NCBI RefSeq assembly: GCF_021246445.1
Contig: NZ_JAJQXW010000006.1
Span: forward strand, 1-35,971
Origin: Rhabdothermincola salaria
Lineage (GTDB): Bacteria > Actinomycetota > Acidimicrobiia > Acidimicrobiales > Acidimicrobilacustridaceae
Direction of reading: 5' to 3'
Length of the DNA: 35,971 nucleotides
In this document: positions 1-8,846 of the stretch, one piece after another
Layout: each line of letters starts with the position of its first letter
Numbering within the stretch: the first letter of the stretch is position 1
Notes under the pieces: generated by a model
Database searches by the model: none
What the model was told of the DNA's origin: nothing
What the model saw: only the letters and a program-made list of their open reading frames with translations
Translations under genes and position numbers: made by a program

Positions 1-99
1 CGAGATCGCCGCCGTCAGCGTCGTCTTCCCATGATCGATGTGACCCATCGTGCCCACATTCGCATGGGGCTTGGTCCGCTCGAACTTCTCACGCGCCAT
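1..99 (-). CDS. tuf: Elongation factor Tu, N-terminal 33 residues (gene runs off left edge)
   Basis: This is the 5' end of the gene for EF-Tu, the GTPase that delivers aminoacyl-tRNA to the ribosome. The 33 residues in the window begin [16 protein letters not shown] and contain the P-loop GHIDHGKT followed by TLTAAIS, which is diagnostic of EF-Tu. The ATG is at 99-97. An AGGAGA Shine-Dalgarno sequence (TCTCCT on the plus strand, 106-111) lies six bases upstream and fixes the start. The gene follows tRNA-Met and tRNA-Thr on the same strand and may share their transcript. The rest of the protein lies outside the window. Confidence 0.97.
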   Translation of the reverse strand, partial: MAREKFERTKPHANVGTMGHIDHGKTTLTAAIS

Positions 100-169
100 G
101 GGGGATCTCCTGGGTGCCTTTCGGGGGTGGGATGGGGACTCGCCCGCAGATCGGACGAGGGTGCTTCGA

Positions 170-246
170 TGGTGTCGGCGGTCGGACTCGAACCGACGAC
201 CACTCGATTATGAGCCGAGTGCTCTAACCGTCTGAGCTACGCCGAC
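170..246 (-). tRNA. tRNA-Met (anticodon CAT), elongator type, CCA encoded
   Basis: The minus strand folds into a full cloverleaf. The acceptor stem is GTCGGCG (246-240) paired with CGCCGAC (180-174), and the T arm is GTCGG/TTCGAGT/CCGAC. The anticodon loop is CTCATAA with anticodon CAT. Discriminator A is at 173 and an encoded CCA at 172-170. The perfect G1-C72 pair excludes initiator tRNA. A CAT anticodon could also mark tRNA-Ile2 (lysidine-modified). The Thr-Met-tuf order makes elongator Met the better call, but this is not proven from sequence alone. Confidence 0.9.
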
Positions 247-279
247 AGGCCGCCGACCCGGGAGACCCGGGCCGGAGAG

Positions 280-352
280 AGCCCCCTGACAGAATCGAAC
301 TGTCGACCTTTTCCTTACCATGGAAACGCTCTGCCGACTGAGCTAAGGGGGC
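280..352 (-). tRNA. tRNA-Thr (anticodon GGT)
   Basis: The minus strand gives a complete cloverleaf. The acceptor is GCCCCCT (352-346) paired with AGGGGGC (287-281). The anticodon stem is TTTCC/GGAAA around loop ATGGTAA, so the anticodon is GGT. The T arm is GACAG/TTCGATT/CTGTC. The discriminator is T and CCA is not encoded. It lies 33 bases upstream of tRNA-Met on the same strand, suggesting a joint tRNA-Thr/tRNA-Met(/tuf) transcript. Confidence 0.95.
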
Positions 353-386
353 GCGCTCGGCACGAGGTGCCGCGCACAAGGTCGCC

Positions 387-416
387 ACTATGCCATGCCC
401 CGTCCCGGGTTCCCAA
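387..416 (-). promoter_or_regulatory. Candidate sigma-70-type promoter for tRNA-Thr/tRNA-Met (tuf)
   Basis: On the minus strand a -35 TTGGGA (416-411) is followed after an 18-base spacer by a -10 CATAGT (392-387), each matching four of six consensus bases. Transcription would start near 380, about 28 bases ahead of tRNA-Thr. This is a pattern match only. It also argues against the upstream GTG at 367 being the start of the plus-strand gene. Confidence 0.45.
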
Positions 417-462
417 CTCGGCTCCGCTCAAGGCGGCGGCGTGCCGTGTCGATGCTGCCCGG

Positions 463-1731
463 GTGAGGCTGACCCGGGTCGTCATCGAAGCAGACGGGCG
501 CCGCTTCCACCTGGACATGCACCCCGGGCTGACCGTGGTGAGCGGACTCGACCGGGTGGCCCGGCGCAGCCTCGGCCGCGCCATCGTCTCGACGCTGGGC
601 ACCGGGCGGCCGGGCCTGCACGCCGAGGTGCTCACCGACGACGGGCACCACCTGGCGGTCTTCCGACCGCCCTCGTCACCGGTCCGGGTCGTCGACGTGG
701 ACTCGGCGCGTGACATCACCGGCGACGTCGCACCCGACGGCGGGCCGCCCGACCTGCTCGCCCACTTCGGTGTCGGCCCCACCGAGGCCCCCGCCGTGGT
801 GCTGATGGGACCGCGCGACCTGGAGACCCGATCGGTGGTCGAGCAGCGGATCCTCGAGCTGGCCCACGTCGACCAGCACCGGCTCTGGGACGTGGCCGAC
901 AAGGTCGCCGAACGGGCCGCGCAACTCAGCCAGCTCGGGGGTGAGCCCGAGGAGCTCGACAGCGTCCTCGTGGAGGAGATCGACCGCCGCCACCGGGCCT
1001 TCGAGGCGGCCCAGGCCGAGCACGAGCGGGCCCAGAGGGTGTGGCTGCTGTTCGGTGCCAACGCCGGGCTGATGGCTGCGCCCGTGGCCGTCGCCGCCGG
1101 ATGGGCGGCGGCGATCCCCTTCCTCGGCGCGGCAGCGGCCATGACCGCCTGGTCGGCCCACGAGTGGCGTGTCGTCGAGGCCGCCCGGCGCGAGGAGTCA
1201 GCTGCCCTCGAGGAGGCCGGGGCCACGTCCTACCTCGCCTTCCAGCTGGCCCGGGTCGACCGGGCCCTCGGCACCGAGGCCCACCGACGCCGGCTCGGCC
1301 AACTCGTCGGCGCCCACCGGGCCGCCCTCCAGGAATGGCGCCTGCTCGCCGGCGACACCGACGTCGAGTGGGCCGACCAGCACCGCCGAGAGATCCTGGG
1401 GACCGCCCAGCGCCTGCGGGACGCGGCCCGCGCCGGGGCTCCCTCTCCCGCGGTCATGCCCGGCGACGAGACCGCGCGCGACCGGCTCGACCGGCTACGA
1501 GTGCGCCTCGCCGTCCGCCCCAGCGGCGGGGAGTCCGTTCCCCTCGTCTGCGACGATCCCTTCATCGAGGTGGATCCCGGCGCCAAGCCACCGCTGCTCG
1601 AGGCGCTGGTGGAGTGCGCCCGACAGCGTCAGGTGATCCTGCTGACCGACGACGCCGAGGTCACCACCTGGGCCCGGGTCGAGCGCCTCACGGGAGATGT
1701 CGAGCTGGTGGAGCACGCGCCGGTACGGTGA
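463..1731 (+). CDS. SMC/RecF/YhaN-like protein with degenerate Walker A and internal membrane hairpin
   Basis: A protein of 422 residues from GTG 463. An in-frame GTG at 367 would add 32 residues but overlaps the candidate tRNA promoter. From 463 the N-terminus MRLTRVVIEADGRRF resembles RecF/SMC starts. At residues 24-41 the Walker A position reads VVSGLDRVARRSLGRAI, without GK[ST]. Coiled-coil-like segments (about 140-192 and 233-320) flank a strongly hydrophobic stretch (193-230) able to form one or two membrane helices. The C-terminus has SGGES then a Walker B-like LVCDDPF (361-367) and VILLTDDAE (391-399), the order seen in SMC/YhaN ATPase heads. It appears to be a membrane-bound ATPase relative that has lost the ATP-phosphate loop. 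The precise function is not recognised. The next gene overlaps its stop by four bases. Confidence 0.7.
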   Translation: MRLTRVVIEADGRRFHLDMHPGLTVVSGLDRVARRSLGRAIVSTLGTGRPGLHAEVLTDDGHHLAVFRPPSSPVRVVDVDSARDITGDVAPDGGPPDLLAHFGVGPTEAPAVVLMGPRDLETRSVVEQRILELAHVDQHRLWDVADKVAERAAQLSQLGGEPEELDSVLVEEIDRRHRAFEAAQAEHERAQRVWLLFGANAGLMAAPVAVAAGWAAAIPFLGAAAAMTAWSAHEWRVVEAARREESAALEEAGATSYLAFQLARVDRALGTEAHRRRLGQLVGAHRAALQEWRLLAGDTDVEWADQHRREILGTAQRLRDAARAGAPSPAVMPGDETARDRLDRLRVRLAVRPSGGESVPLVCDDPFIEVDPGAKPPLLEALVECARQRQVILLTDDAEVTTWARVERLTGDVELVEHAPVR

Positions 1732-2222
1732 ACGCCGTGCTGTTGCGCCTCGCCCGCCCCGCCGACGCCGAGGCCATCCGGACCATCTACAACGCGGAGG
1801 TCACCGGCTCCACGGTCACCTTCGACCTGCGCCCCCGGTCCCTGGAGGAGCAACGGGCGTGGCTCGACGCCCGCTCCGGAGCGTTCGCCGTGCTGGTGGC
1901 CGAGGACGAGGGCGAGGTGGTGGGCTTCGCCTCCCTGTCGCCCTACCGGGACCGGCCCGCCTACAGCACCACCGTCGAGGAGTCGATCTACATCCGCCAC
2001 GACCAACGGGGCAAGGGCCTCGGCAAGGCGTTGCTCGGCGAGATCGTGGAGGTGGCCTCCCGCCAGGGGTTCCACACGATCATGGCCCGCGTGGTGGGCC
2101 ACCACCAGGCCTCGATCGGGCTGCACCGATCGGTCGGGTTCGGCGTCGTCGGCGTGGAGCGCGAGGTCGGACGCAAGTTCGGCAAGTGGCTCGACGTCGT
2201 CGTCATGCAACGCATGCTGTGA
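1728..2222 (+). CDS. GNAT-family N-acetyltransferase, phosphinothricin/MnaT-like
   Basis: A 164-residue single-domain GNAT enzyme. It begins VNAVLLRLARPADAEAI, and TIYNAEVTGSTVTFD is typical of the phosphinothricin acetyltransferase/MnaT (YncA) branch. The acetyl-CoA pyrophosphate-binding loop QRGKGLGKALL lies at 93-103 and HHQASIGLHRSVGF at 125-138. These enzymes acetylate the alpha-amino group of amino acids or analogues such as methionine derivatives; the substrate cannot be read from sequence. The GTG start at 1728 overlaps the TGA of the preceding gene (GTGA), suggesting translational coupling. A second in-frame GTG at 1737 is possible. No signal peptide is seen, so it is cytoplasmic. 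Confidence 0.88.
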   Translation: MNAVLLRLARPADAEAIRTIYNAEVTGSTVTFDLRPRSLEEQRAWLDARSGAFAVLVAEDEGEVVGFASLSPYRDRPAYSTTVEESIYIRHDQRGKGLGKALLGEIVEVASRQGFHTIMARVVGHHQASIGLHRSVGFGVVGVEREVGRKFGKWLDVVVMQRML

Positions 2223-2231
2223 GCACGCGCT

Positions 2232-2266
2232 GGCCGGGCGACCGGCCCGGCCCCGCTGCTCGTTTT
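2232..2266 (+). terminator. Candidate terminator after the GNAT gene
   Basis: A perfect 8-bp stem GGCCGGGC (2232-2239) / GCCCGGCC (2245-2252) with a five-base loop starts ten bases after the stop. A short TTTT follows at 2263-2266. The gap to the T run is long, so termination is plausible rather than certain. Confidence 0.4.
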
Positions 2267-2305
2267 CCGTGGCCGGTGGTGGTGTCGCTACAGTGAGTCT
2301 CCCCT

Positions 2306-2387
2306 GGGTCGGTGCCCGAGTGGCCAAAGGGAACGGGCTGTAAACCCGTCGGTTCTGCCTACGGTGGTTCGAATCCACCCCGGCCCA
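2306..2387 (+). tRNA. tRNA-Tyr (anticodon GTA)
   Basis: A class II tRNA of 82 bases. The acceptor is GGGTCGG (2306-2312) paired with CCGGCCC (2380-2386). The anticodon stem is ACGGG/CCCGT around loop CTGTAAA, so the anticodon is GTA. A long variable arm follows, then the T arm GGTGG/TTCGAAT/CCACC and discriminator A. CCA is not encoded. The long variable arm and GTA anticodon together identify tyrosine. Confidence 0.95.
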
Positions 2388-2431
2388 CCGCAGCGCGACG
2401 CCTCGGCGTCGGGCCGCACCGCAGCATCCGA

Positions 2432-2459
2432 GCTCGGCCGCCCTCCGGGGCGGCCGAGC
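2432..2459 (+). terminator. Strong 12-bp hairpin behind tRNA-Tyr
   Basis: GCTCGGCCGCCC (2432-2443) pairs perfectly with GGGCGGCCGAGC (2448-2459) around a four-base loop. No T run follows, as is common for hairpin terminators in high-GC actinobacteria. It lies between tRNA-Tyr and yajQ and probably ends the tRNA transcript. Confidence 0.5.
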
Positions 2460-2504
2460 CGCGTGCGGTCGATCGCGGCGGCGCCATCGCGGTAGACATC
2501 ACCC

Positions 2505-2993
2505 ATGCCCAGCTTCGACATCGTCTCCGAGGTCGACACCCAGGAGGTCCGCAACGCGGTCGATCAGGCCGCCCGCGAGATCGCCAACCGGTTCGACTTC
2601 AAGAACACCGACTCCAGCATCGTCCTCGATGACTCCGGGATCGAGATGCGCTCGGTCACCGAGGACCGGCTCAACGCCATCCGCCAAGTGCTCGAGGAGA
2701 AGCTCGTGAAGCGCAAGGTCTCCCTGAAGGGGATCGAGCACGGCAAGGTCGAGGATGCCGCCGGCGGCACCGTCCGCCAGGTGTCCACGCTGAGCGCCGG
2801 CATCTCCTCGGAGAAGGCCAAGGAGCTGAACAAGGCCATCAAGGGCCTCGGCCTCAAGGGCGTCCAGTCCCAGACCCAGGGCGACCAGGTGCGCGTCACC
2901 GGCAAGAAGCGCGACGACCTCCAGGCCGTGATCGCTGCGCTCAAGGAGAAGGACCTCGGCATCCCCCTCCAGTTCGAGAACTTCCGCGACTGA
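2505..2993 (+). CDS. yajQ: YajQ-family nucleotide-binding protein (UPF0234/DUF520)
   Basis: A 162-residue cytosolic protein, close to the usual family length. The N-terminus MPSFDIVSEVDTQEVRNAVD and the following EIANRFDFKNTDSSI are signatures of YajQ. Members fold into two ferredoxin-like domains. Some bind cyclic di-GMP and act as effectors in Xanthomonas and Pseudomonas; in most bacteria, actinobacteria included, the role is untested. The C-terminus GIPLQFENFRD is also conserved. Start is ATG 2505 with only a poor Shine-Dalgarno sequence. It is monocistronic between the hairpin behind tRNA-Tyr and a hairpin-rich convergent intergenic region. Confidence 0.93.
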   Translation: MPSFDIVSEVDTQEVRNAVDQAAREIANRFDFKNTDSSIVLDDSGIEMRSVTEDRLNAIRQVLEEKLVKRKVSLKGIEHGKVEDAAGGTVRQVSTLSAGISSEKAKELNKAIKGLGLKGVQSQTQGDQVRVTGKKRDDLQAVIAALKEKDLGIPLQFENFRD

Positions 2994-3004
2994 CCCAACC
3001 CTGG

Positions 3005-3054
3005 CGCCCGGACCGGTCGGGCGTCGGGACCCGACTTCGGGACTCGGGGTCCCG
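3005..3054 (+). terminator. Two hairpins just after yajQ, candidate terminator
   Basis: CGCCCG (3005-3010) pairs with CGGGCG (3018-3023). A second stem, CGGGACCC (3025-3032) with GGGTCCCG (3047-3054), follows at once. No T run is present. Their position 12 bases after the yajQ stop suggests transcription termination. Confidence 0.4.
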
Positions 3055-3388
3055 GCGGGTCCTGTCCCGGCCCAGAACCTGACGTGCTCAGTCGCTCAGA
3101 GCGGCAGCTTCGTGGAGCTCTGGCGTAGGTCGACGAGCTCCTCGTCGATCTCATGTGGCGGCCACCGAGCCGCACTCGCTCCTGTGCGCGCGTCAGAACC
3201 GTGGCCCGGGCCACCCCCCGGGACCCGCTCGGACCCGGGTCCATGGAGCCTTCCTCGCGAACTCGTCGGGACGCGATGTGGGCGCCTCGCTGGCCGGGAC
3301 CATGGCGGCGCGGAGCGCCGCGGTGTGGCGGCGACGCTGCGCTTGCCCGCCGCCACCTGACCGCGACCGTCAGCCGACTCGCAACAGC

Positions 3389-3470
3389 CGACGCCGCGCA
3401 GCAAGGAGGCTCAGCCACGGCACGCGTTTCGGCGAAGCCGGCGAGGGGAGCCTGCGACCCGAGCTGAGTG
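3389..3470. repeat. Composite repeat, copy 1 (A-box, 26-base spacer, B-box)
   Basis: A 28-base A-box (3389-3416) matches 3546-3573 at 27 of 28 positions. After 26 bases comes a B-box beginning GAGGGGAGCCTGCGACCCG (3443 on). A hexamer of the A-box, AGGCTC (3407-3412), can pair with GAGCCT (3448-3453) in the B-box. Copy 2 has the same spacing and a compensating change in this stem. Confidence 0.75.
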
Positions 3471-3489
3471 TCAGAGGCGGTGAGGGGAG

Positions 3490-3542
3490 GCTTGCCGACC
3501 CGAACGAAGTGTCACGGCTTGCCGACCCGAAGCAGATGTCAC
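3490..3542. repeat. Tandem pair of 26-base repeats
   Basis: Two adjacent units, 3490-3515 and 3517-3542, share GCTTGCCGACCCGAA at the start and TGTCAC at the end, differing in the short stretch between. The same GCTTGCCGACCCG core recurs at 3608-3620, and a diverged form lies at 3450-3462. They sit between the two composite repeats. Confidence 0.7.
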
Positions 3543-3545
3543 AGG

Positions 3546-3627
3546 CGACGCCGCGCAGCAAGGAGCCTCAGCCTGCGTGAACGGTCGCCGCAGGCGGCGG
3601 AGGGGAGGCTTGCCGACCCGGAGCTAG
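3546..3627. repeat. Composite repeat, copy 2
   Basis: The A-box lies at 3546-3573. The B-box begins at 3600 (GAGGGGAGGCTTGCCGACCCG) after the same 26-base spacing as in copy 1. AGCCTC (3564-3569) can pair with GAGGCT (3605-3610). Compared with copy 1, G has become C in the A-box and C has become G in the B-box, so pairing is kept. The repeat end overlaps the stop codon of the HAD gene (3624-3626). Confidence 0.75.
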
Positions 3628-4109
3628 TCGTAGTAGCCGGAGTGGATGTAGACGCAGGGGATGCCCTCGGTGTGGAACATGTGGACGTTGCGGCGGTCGT
3701 CCTCGAAGGCCAGGCGCAGGTCGAGGCCGTAGTCGCGGAGCTCCCCGACGGTGCGCTGCTTGTAGCCGCGGCTCGAGCCGTGGTCGTGCCAGTCGCGCAT
3801 CACCAGCAGGTCCCAGCGCAGCCCGTAGCGGTCGAGCCAGCCGAGGGTCTGGGGGCGCACCCGGGCCGGCCGGGCGGTGAGCAAGACGATGTGCAGGTCA
3901 TCGTCGAGCACGTCGAGGAGGCGGGCGACCTCGGCGATGAGCTCGTCGTCGCCGCAGGCCGCGAAGAAGGCCTCCCAGTCCCGGTAGGGATGGTCGAGGT
4001 AGTGCTGGCGGCGGGAGGCGTCGGAGAGCACCCCGTCCATGTCGAACACCACGGCGGGGCCCGGCTCGACCGGCCCGTCGCGCCACTGCCAGTTGTCGGG
4101 GAGAGGCAT
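3624..4109 (-). CDS. HAD-family phosphatase (polynucleotide 3'-phosphatase/nucleotidase-like)
   Basis: A 161-residue protein with all four HAD motifs. Motif I is DMDGVLSD (23-30, nucleophile Asp23 and acid Asp25), motif II LLTARP (76-81), motif III Lys117 and motif IV EDDRRN (136-141). It has no large cap domain and resembles the small HAD phosphatases found as stand-alone forms of the T4 polynucleotide kinase phosphatase domain or as 5'-nucleotidases. The true substrate is unknown. ATG 4109 is chosen because the product then begins just before the conserved domain; GTG 4115 is an alternative. It lies 31 bases after acs on the same strand and is probably co-transcribed with it. Its stop lies in a repeat. 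Confidence 0.8.
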   Translation of the reverse strand: MPLPDNWQWRDGPVEPGPAVVFDMDGVLSDASRRQHYLDHPYRDWEAFFAACGDDELIAEVARLLDVLDDDLHIVLLTARPARVRPQTLGWLDRYGLRWDLLVMRDWHDHGSSRGYKQRTVGELRDYGLDLRLAFEDDRRNVHMFHTEGIPCVYIHSGYYD

Positions 4110-4140
4110 CGTCACCCCGCCATGATGCCCCGCTGGCGGG

Positions 4141-6078
<1,938 letters not shown>

Positions 6079-6146
6079 CGGCGTTGCCCCTTCCCCGTGG
6101 TCGCGGTCCCCAGGGGGCCGACACTACCGATCGGGCGACGCCGCCA

Positions 6147-7313
6147 TCACCGCTCGGGCGCGCCGGCTCCGACGTCCCATCGCACGACCACGAAGCCGCC
6201 GAGCCCGGAGGGGTCGAGCAACGCCTCGGCCTCGCTCACCCGGCTGCGGCCTCGCAGGGCCTCGAGGTCGCCCAGGTGGGCGCGCTCGCGCCAGATCCGT
6301 CGCCCTTCTTCGACGAGGTCGTCGATGCCGTTGGCGAGCAGGAAGTCGGCCTGCGTGCTCACCGTCCCTCCCGGGCACCCCCGCAGGAGCTGGTCGACCG
6401 CGACGTCGGCGGTGATGTCCTGGGTGCCGGGGTCGTCGAGGGGGTGCCCGCCCCGTTCGTGGCCTCGGAAGGTGCGCAACCAGGCCAAGGGGGGCCGCTC
6501 GGCCAGGTCGGCATCGGAGGCGCCGTAGTCGACCACGAGCACCTGCCCCTCCGCCAGGCGGTCCCGGGCCCGGCCCACCCATGCCGCGGCCGCCGCCTGG
6601 TGGGGCACCCACACCCCCGCCGGCAACGCCCCGAGCACCACGTCGTCGGCGGAGGTGGGCCCGCGGGGCACGATCACCGGCGCGAACGCGGCGTCGCCGC
6701 CGCGGACCACGCGCAGCTCCTCGACGCCACCGCCGGTCGCCCGGGCCACCGGATCGAACGGGAGGTTGTCGAGCAGCTCGTTGGCCACCACCACCCCTCG
6801 GACGGTGGCATCGGGGAGGTCCGCGGCCGACACGACAGCCGGCCCGCGCCCGGCCCGGGGGGCGGTGACCACGGCCGTGAGGTCGCCACCGGCGCGCTCC
6901 CCCACCCAGGCTGGCTGGTGCGCGCCATGAGCGGCGCGCTGCGCGGCCGATGTCTCGACCAGGACGTGGACCAGTGCCTCGGCGCAGCGAGGACCGGCGG
7001 CCAGCACGGTGCGGGCCAGCGTGCCGGGTCCGGCGCCACCCTCGATGACGACGAAGGGGTCGGGACGCCCGAGCTCGTCCCAGGAGGCGTCGAGCACCCG
7101 GGCCAGCACGGCACCGAACAGCGGGCCGACCTCGGGGCTGGTGAGGAAGTCGCCCCGGCGGCCGGCCCGGCCACCCCCGGCGTAGAACCCTTCGCGGGGG
7201 TCGTACAGGGCGGCCTCCATGAACGACGAGAAGGCCAGAGGGCCGTCGGCGTCGATGCGAGCCAGCAGACGGTCGTGGAGGGACTCGTCCCCCGGGCCGG
7301 GCGGGGATGCCAT
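6147..7313 (-). CDS. MidA/NDUFAF7-type SAM-dependent methyltransferase (complex I assembly)
   Basis: A 388-residue protein of COG1565 (Methyltransf_28), the family of mitochondrial NDUFAF7/MidA. The N-terminus has the family sequence FMEAALYDPREGFYAG (31-46) followed by GDFLTSPEVGPLFG (54-67). The SAM-binding motif I is VIEGGAGPGTLAR (89-101), and VVANELLDNLPF (175-186) corresponds to the family's NE-DxLP motif. NDUFAF7 dimethylates Arg85 of NDUFS2 (the NuoD homologue) during complex I assembly. It lies 18 bases behind nuoN of the 11-gene cluster, in the same direction, so co-transcription and the same job here are reasonable inferences. NuoD of that cluster has the matching arginine (Arg69). 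It is predicted to be soluble and cytoplasmic. Confidence 0.9.
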   Translation of the reverse strand: MASPPGPGDESLHDRLLARIDADGPLAFSSFMEAALYDPREGFYAGGGRAGRRGDFLTSPEVGPLFGAVLARVLDASWDELGRPDPFVVIEGGAGPGTLARTVLAAGPRCAEALVHVLVETSAAQRAAHGAHQPAWVGERAGGDLTAVVTAPRAGRGPAVVSAADLPDATVRGVVVANELLDNLPFDPVARATGGGVEELRVVRGGDAAFAPVIVPRGPTSADDVVLGALPAGVWVPHQAAAAAWVGRARDRLAEGQVLVVDYGASDADLAERPPLAWLRTFRGHERGGHPLDDPGTQDITADVAVDQLLRGCPGGTVSTQADFLLANGIDDLVEEGRRIWRERAHLGDLEALRGRSRVSEAEALLDPSGLGGFVVVRWDVGAGAPER

Positions 7314-7331
7314 GGCGGCCTCCCCCGGCGG

Positions 7332-8843
7332 TCAGCCGCCGAGGCCGAGGAGGGTGACGGACTCGGTGAAGTGGGTGAAGGCCCGGGGGAAGACGCCCAC
7401 GGCCAGGGTGAGCACCGCGGTGATGCTGACGGCGGCCACCAACGACGGCGGCACCCGGATGGGCGTGACGTCGCCGTCGGGCGCGTCGTCCATCCACATG
7501 ACCCGCATGAGGCGGCCGTAGTAGGCGAAGGCGACCACGGAGTTCACGGCCACGAGCACGGCGAGCGAGTAGCCCGAGAAGTTGCCCGCGCTGGCCAGGG
7601 CCCGGAAGATCTCGAGCTTGCCGAACCACCCCGCCGCCGGCGGGATGCCGGCCAGGGCGAAGAGGAAGAGCGTCATGCACACCGTGAGAGCGGGGGCGTA
7701 GGAGAACAGCCCGCCGAAGCTGCTCAGCTCCGCCGAACGGGTCTTGCGGGCCACCGCGATGACCACGGCGAAGGCACCGAGGTTCATAGCCGCGTAGATG
7801 AGCAGGTAGACCACGATCGCCTGCAGCGAGGTGAGGCCCACGTCGCCACCCGTGCCGGCGATGGCCAGCGGGGCGAGGATGTAGCCGGCCTGGGCGATGC
7901 CCGAGTAGGCGAGCATGCGCACCACGTTGGTCTGGCGCAGGGCGATGAGGTTGCCCACGGTCATGGTGACGGCGGCGAGCACCCAGATGAGGGGCCCGTA
8001 GACGTCCTCACGGCCGTAGAGGGCGATGAAGACCAGCTGCAACAGGGCGACGAAGCCGGCGGCTTTGGAGGCCACCGCCAAGAAGGCGGTGATGGGCGTG
8101 GGCGCACCCTCGTAGGTGTCGGGGGCCCACGTGTGGAACGGCACGGCGGACACCTTGAAGGCGAAGCCGATGATCACGAACACGATGGCCAGGGTGACGA
8201 TCGGCTGGGTGTCGGCGGCCCCTCCGACCACTTCTCCGATCTCGGCGAGGACGGTGGTGCCGGTGAGCCCGAACAGCAACGACATGCCGTAGAGCAAGAT
8301 GGCCGAGGCGAAGACGCCCATCAGGTAGTACTTGAGACCCGCCTCGTTGCCCTTGCTGTCGCGCTTGCGCCAGGCGGCCAGCGTGTAGGCGGGGATGGAC
8401 AGCATCTCGAGGGCCACGAACATGGTCACGAGGTCGCGGGACGAGGCCATGACGAGCATGCCCACCACCGAGCCGAGCAGCACCTGGTAGTACTCGCCCT
8501 CCCAGTAGTCGCCCTCGGCGATGTAGTTGGTGGACAACAGCACGACCACGTAGGCCGAGGCGAGGAACAGGGCCTTGAGCACCAAGGCGAAGTCGTCGAC
8601 GACGTAGGCGCCGCCGAACATCACCCGGTCGGTGCCGTCCATGGCCAGGGTGACCAGCGGGATGGCCGCCACGAGCAGGCCGATGCCGGCGATCGTCGAC
8701 GACAGCCACCGACCGCTCTCGTCGGTGAAGGCATCGACGATGAGGACCAGCGACAGCACGCCGACCACGATCAGCTCGGGCGCGAGGGCGTGGAGGTCGA
8801 GCTGGGGGGTCTCCCAGGCGAAGGCGGCCAACTGGGCGAGCAC
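7332..8843 (-). CDS. nuoN: Complex I subunit N, 11-gene cluster copy
   Basis: A 503-residue antiporter-like membrane subunit of NADH-quinone oxidoreductase with about 14 hydrophobic helices. The proton-channel residues expected for NuoN are present: Glu146 in ALEMLSIPAY and Lys230 in FAFKVSAVPFHTWAPD. It forms the proton pump nearest the peripheral arm. Start is GTG 8843, three bases after the nuoM stop. It is the last nuo gene of this cluster and is followed by the MidA-type methyltransferase. Confidence 0.95.
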   Translation of the reverse strand: MLAQLAAFAWETPQLDLHALAPELIVVGVLSLVLIVDAFTDESGRWLSSTIAGIGLLVAAIPLVTLAMDGTDRVMFGGAYVVDDFALVLKALFLASAYVVVLLSTNYIAEGDYWEGEYYQVLLGSVVGMLVMASSRDLVTMFVALEMLSIPAYTLAAWRKRDSKGNEAGLKYYLMGVFASAILLYGMSLLFGLTGTTVLAEIGEVVGGAADTQPIVTLAIVFVIIGFAFKVSAVPFHTWAPDTYEGAPTPITAFLAVASKAAGFVALLQLVFIALYGREDVYGPLIWVLAAVTMTVGNLIALRQTNVVRMLAYSGIAQAGYILAPLAIAGTGGDVGLTSLQAIVVYLLIYAAMNLGAFAVVIAVARKTRSAELSSFGGLFSYAPALTVCMTLFLFALAGIPPAAGWFGKLEIFRALASAGNFSGYSLAVLVAVNSVVAFAYYGRLMRVMWMDDAPDGDVTPIRVPPSLVAAVSITAVLTLAVGVFPRAFTHFTESVTLLGLGG

Positions 8844-8846
8844 CGA

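Larger units (their letters stand above)
3055..3623. other. Convergent intergenic region without a credible gene
   Basis: About 570 bases between the convergent yajQ and HAD genes. Short reading frames on both strands have no recognisable protein features and overlap one another. The stretch contains a perfect palindrome at 3201-3214 (GTGGCCCGGGCCAC), a 7-bp hairpin at 3305-3321 (GCGGCGC/GCGCCGC, loop GGA) and the composite repeats annotated separately at 3389-3627. It looks like non-coding, repeat-accumulating DNA. Confidence 0.7.

Noticed and set aside
170-246. tRNA with CAT anticodon as tRNA-Ile2 or initiator tRNA
   Set aside because: The 1-72 pair is G-C, which excludes an initiator. The Thr-Met-tuf order favours elongator Met, though Ile2 is not fully excluded.
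367-462. Upstream GTG extension of the SMC-like protein
   Set aside because: It overlaps the candidate tRNA promoter and encodes non-conserved sequence. The GTG at 463 begins the RecF/SMC-like N-terminus.
2289-2294. TACAGT as a -10 box for tRNA-Tyr
   Set aside because: No acceptable -35 sequence lies at 16-18 bases, so it was not listed as a promoter.
3155-3580. Overlapping short open frames in the convergent intergenic region
   Set aside because: They overlap each other on both strands, run through repeats and show no conserved residues or ribosome-binding sites.
3389-3627. CRISPR array
   Set aside because: Only two or three short imperfect units with irregular spacing and no cas genes; the spacing and pairing fit a composite hairpin repeat better.
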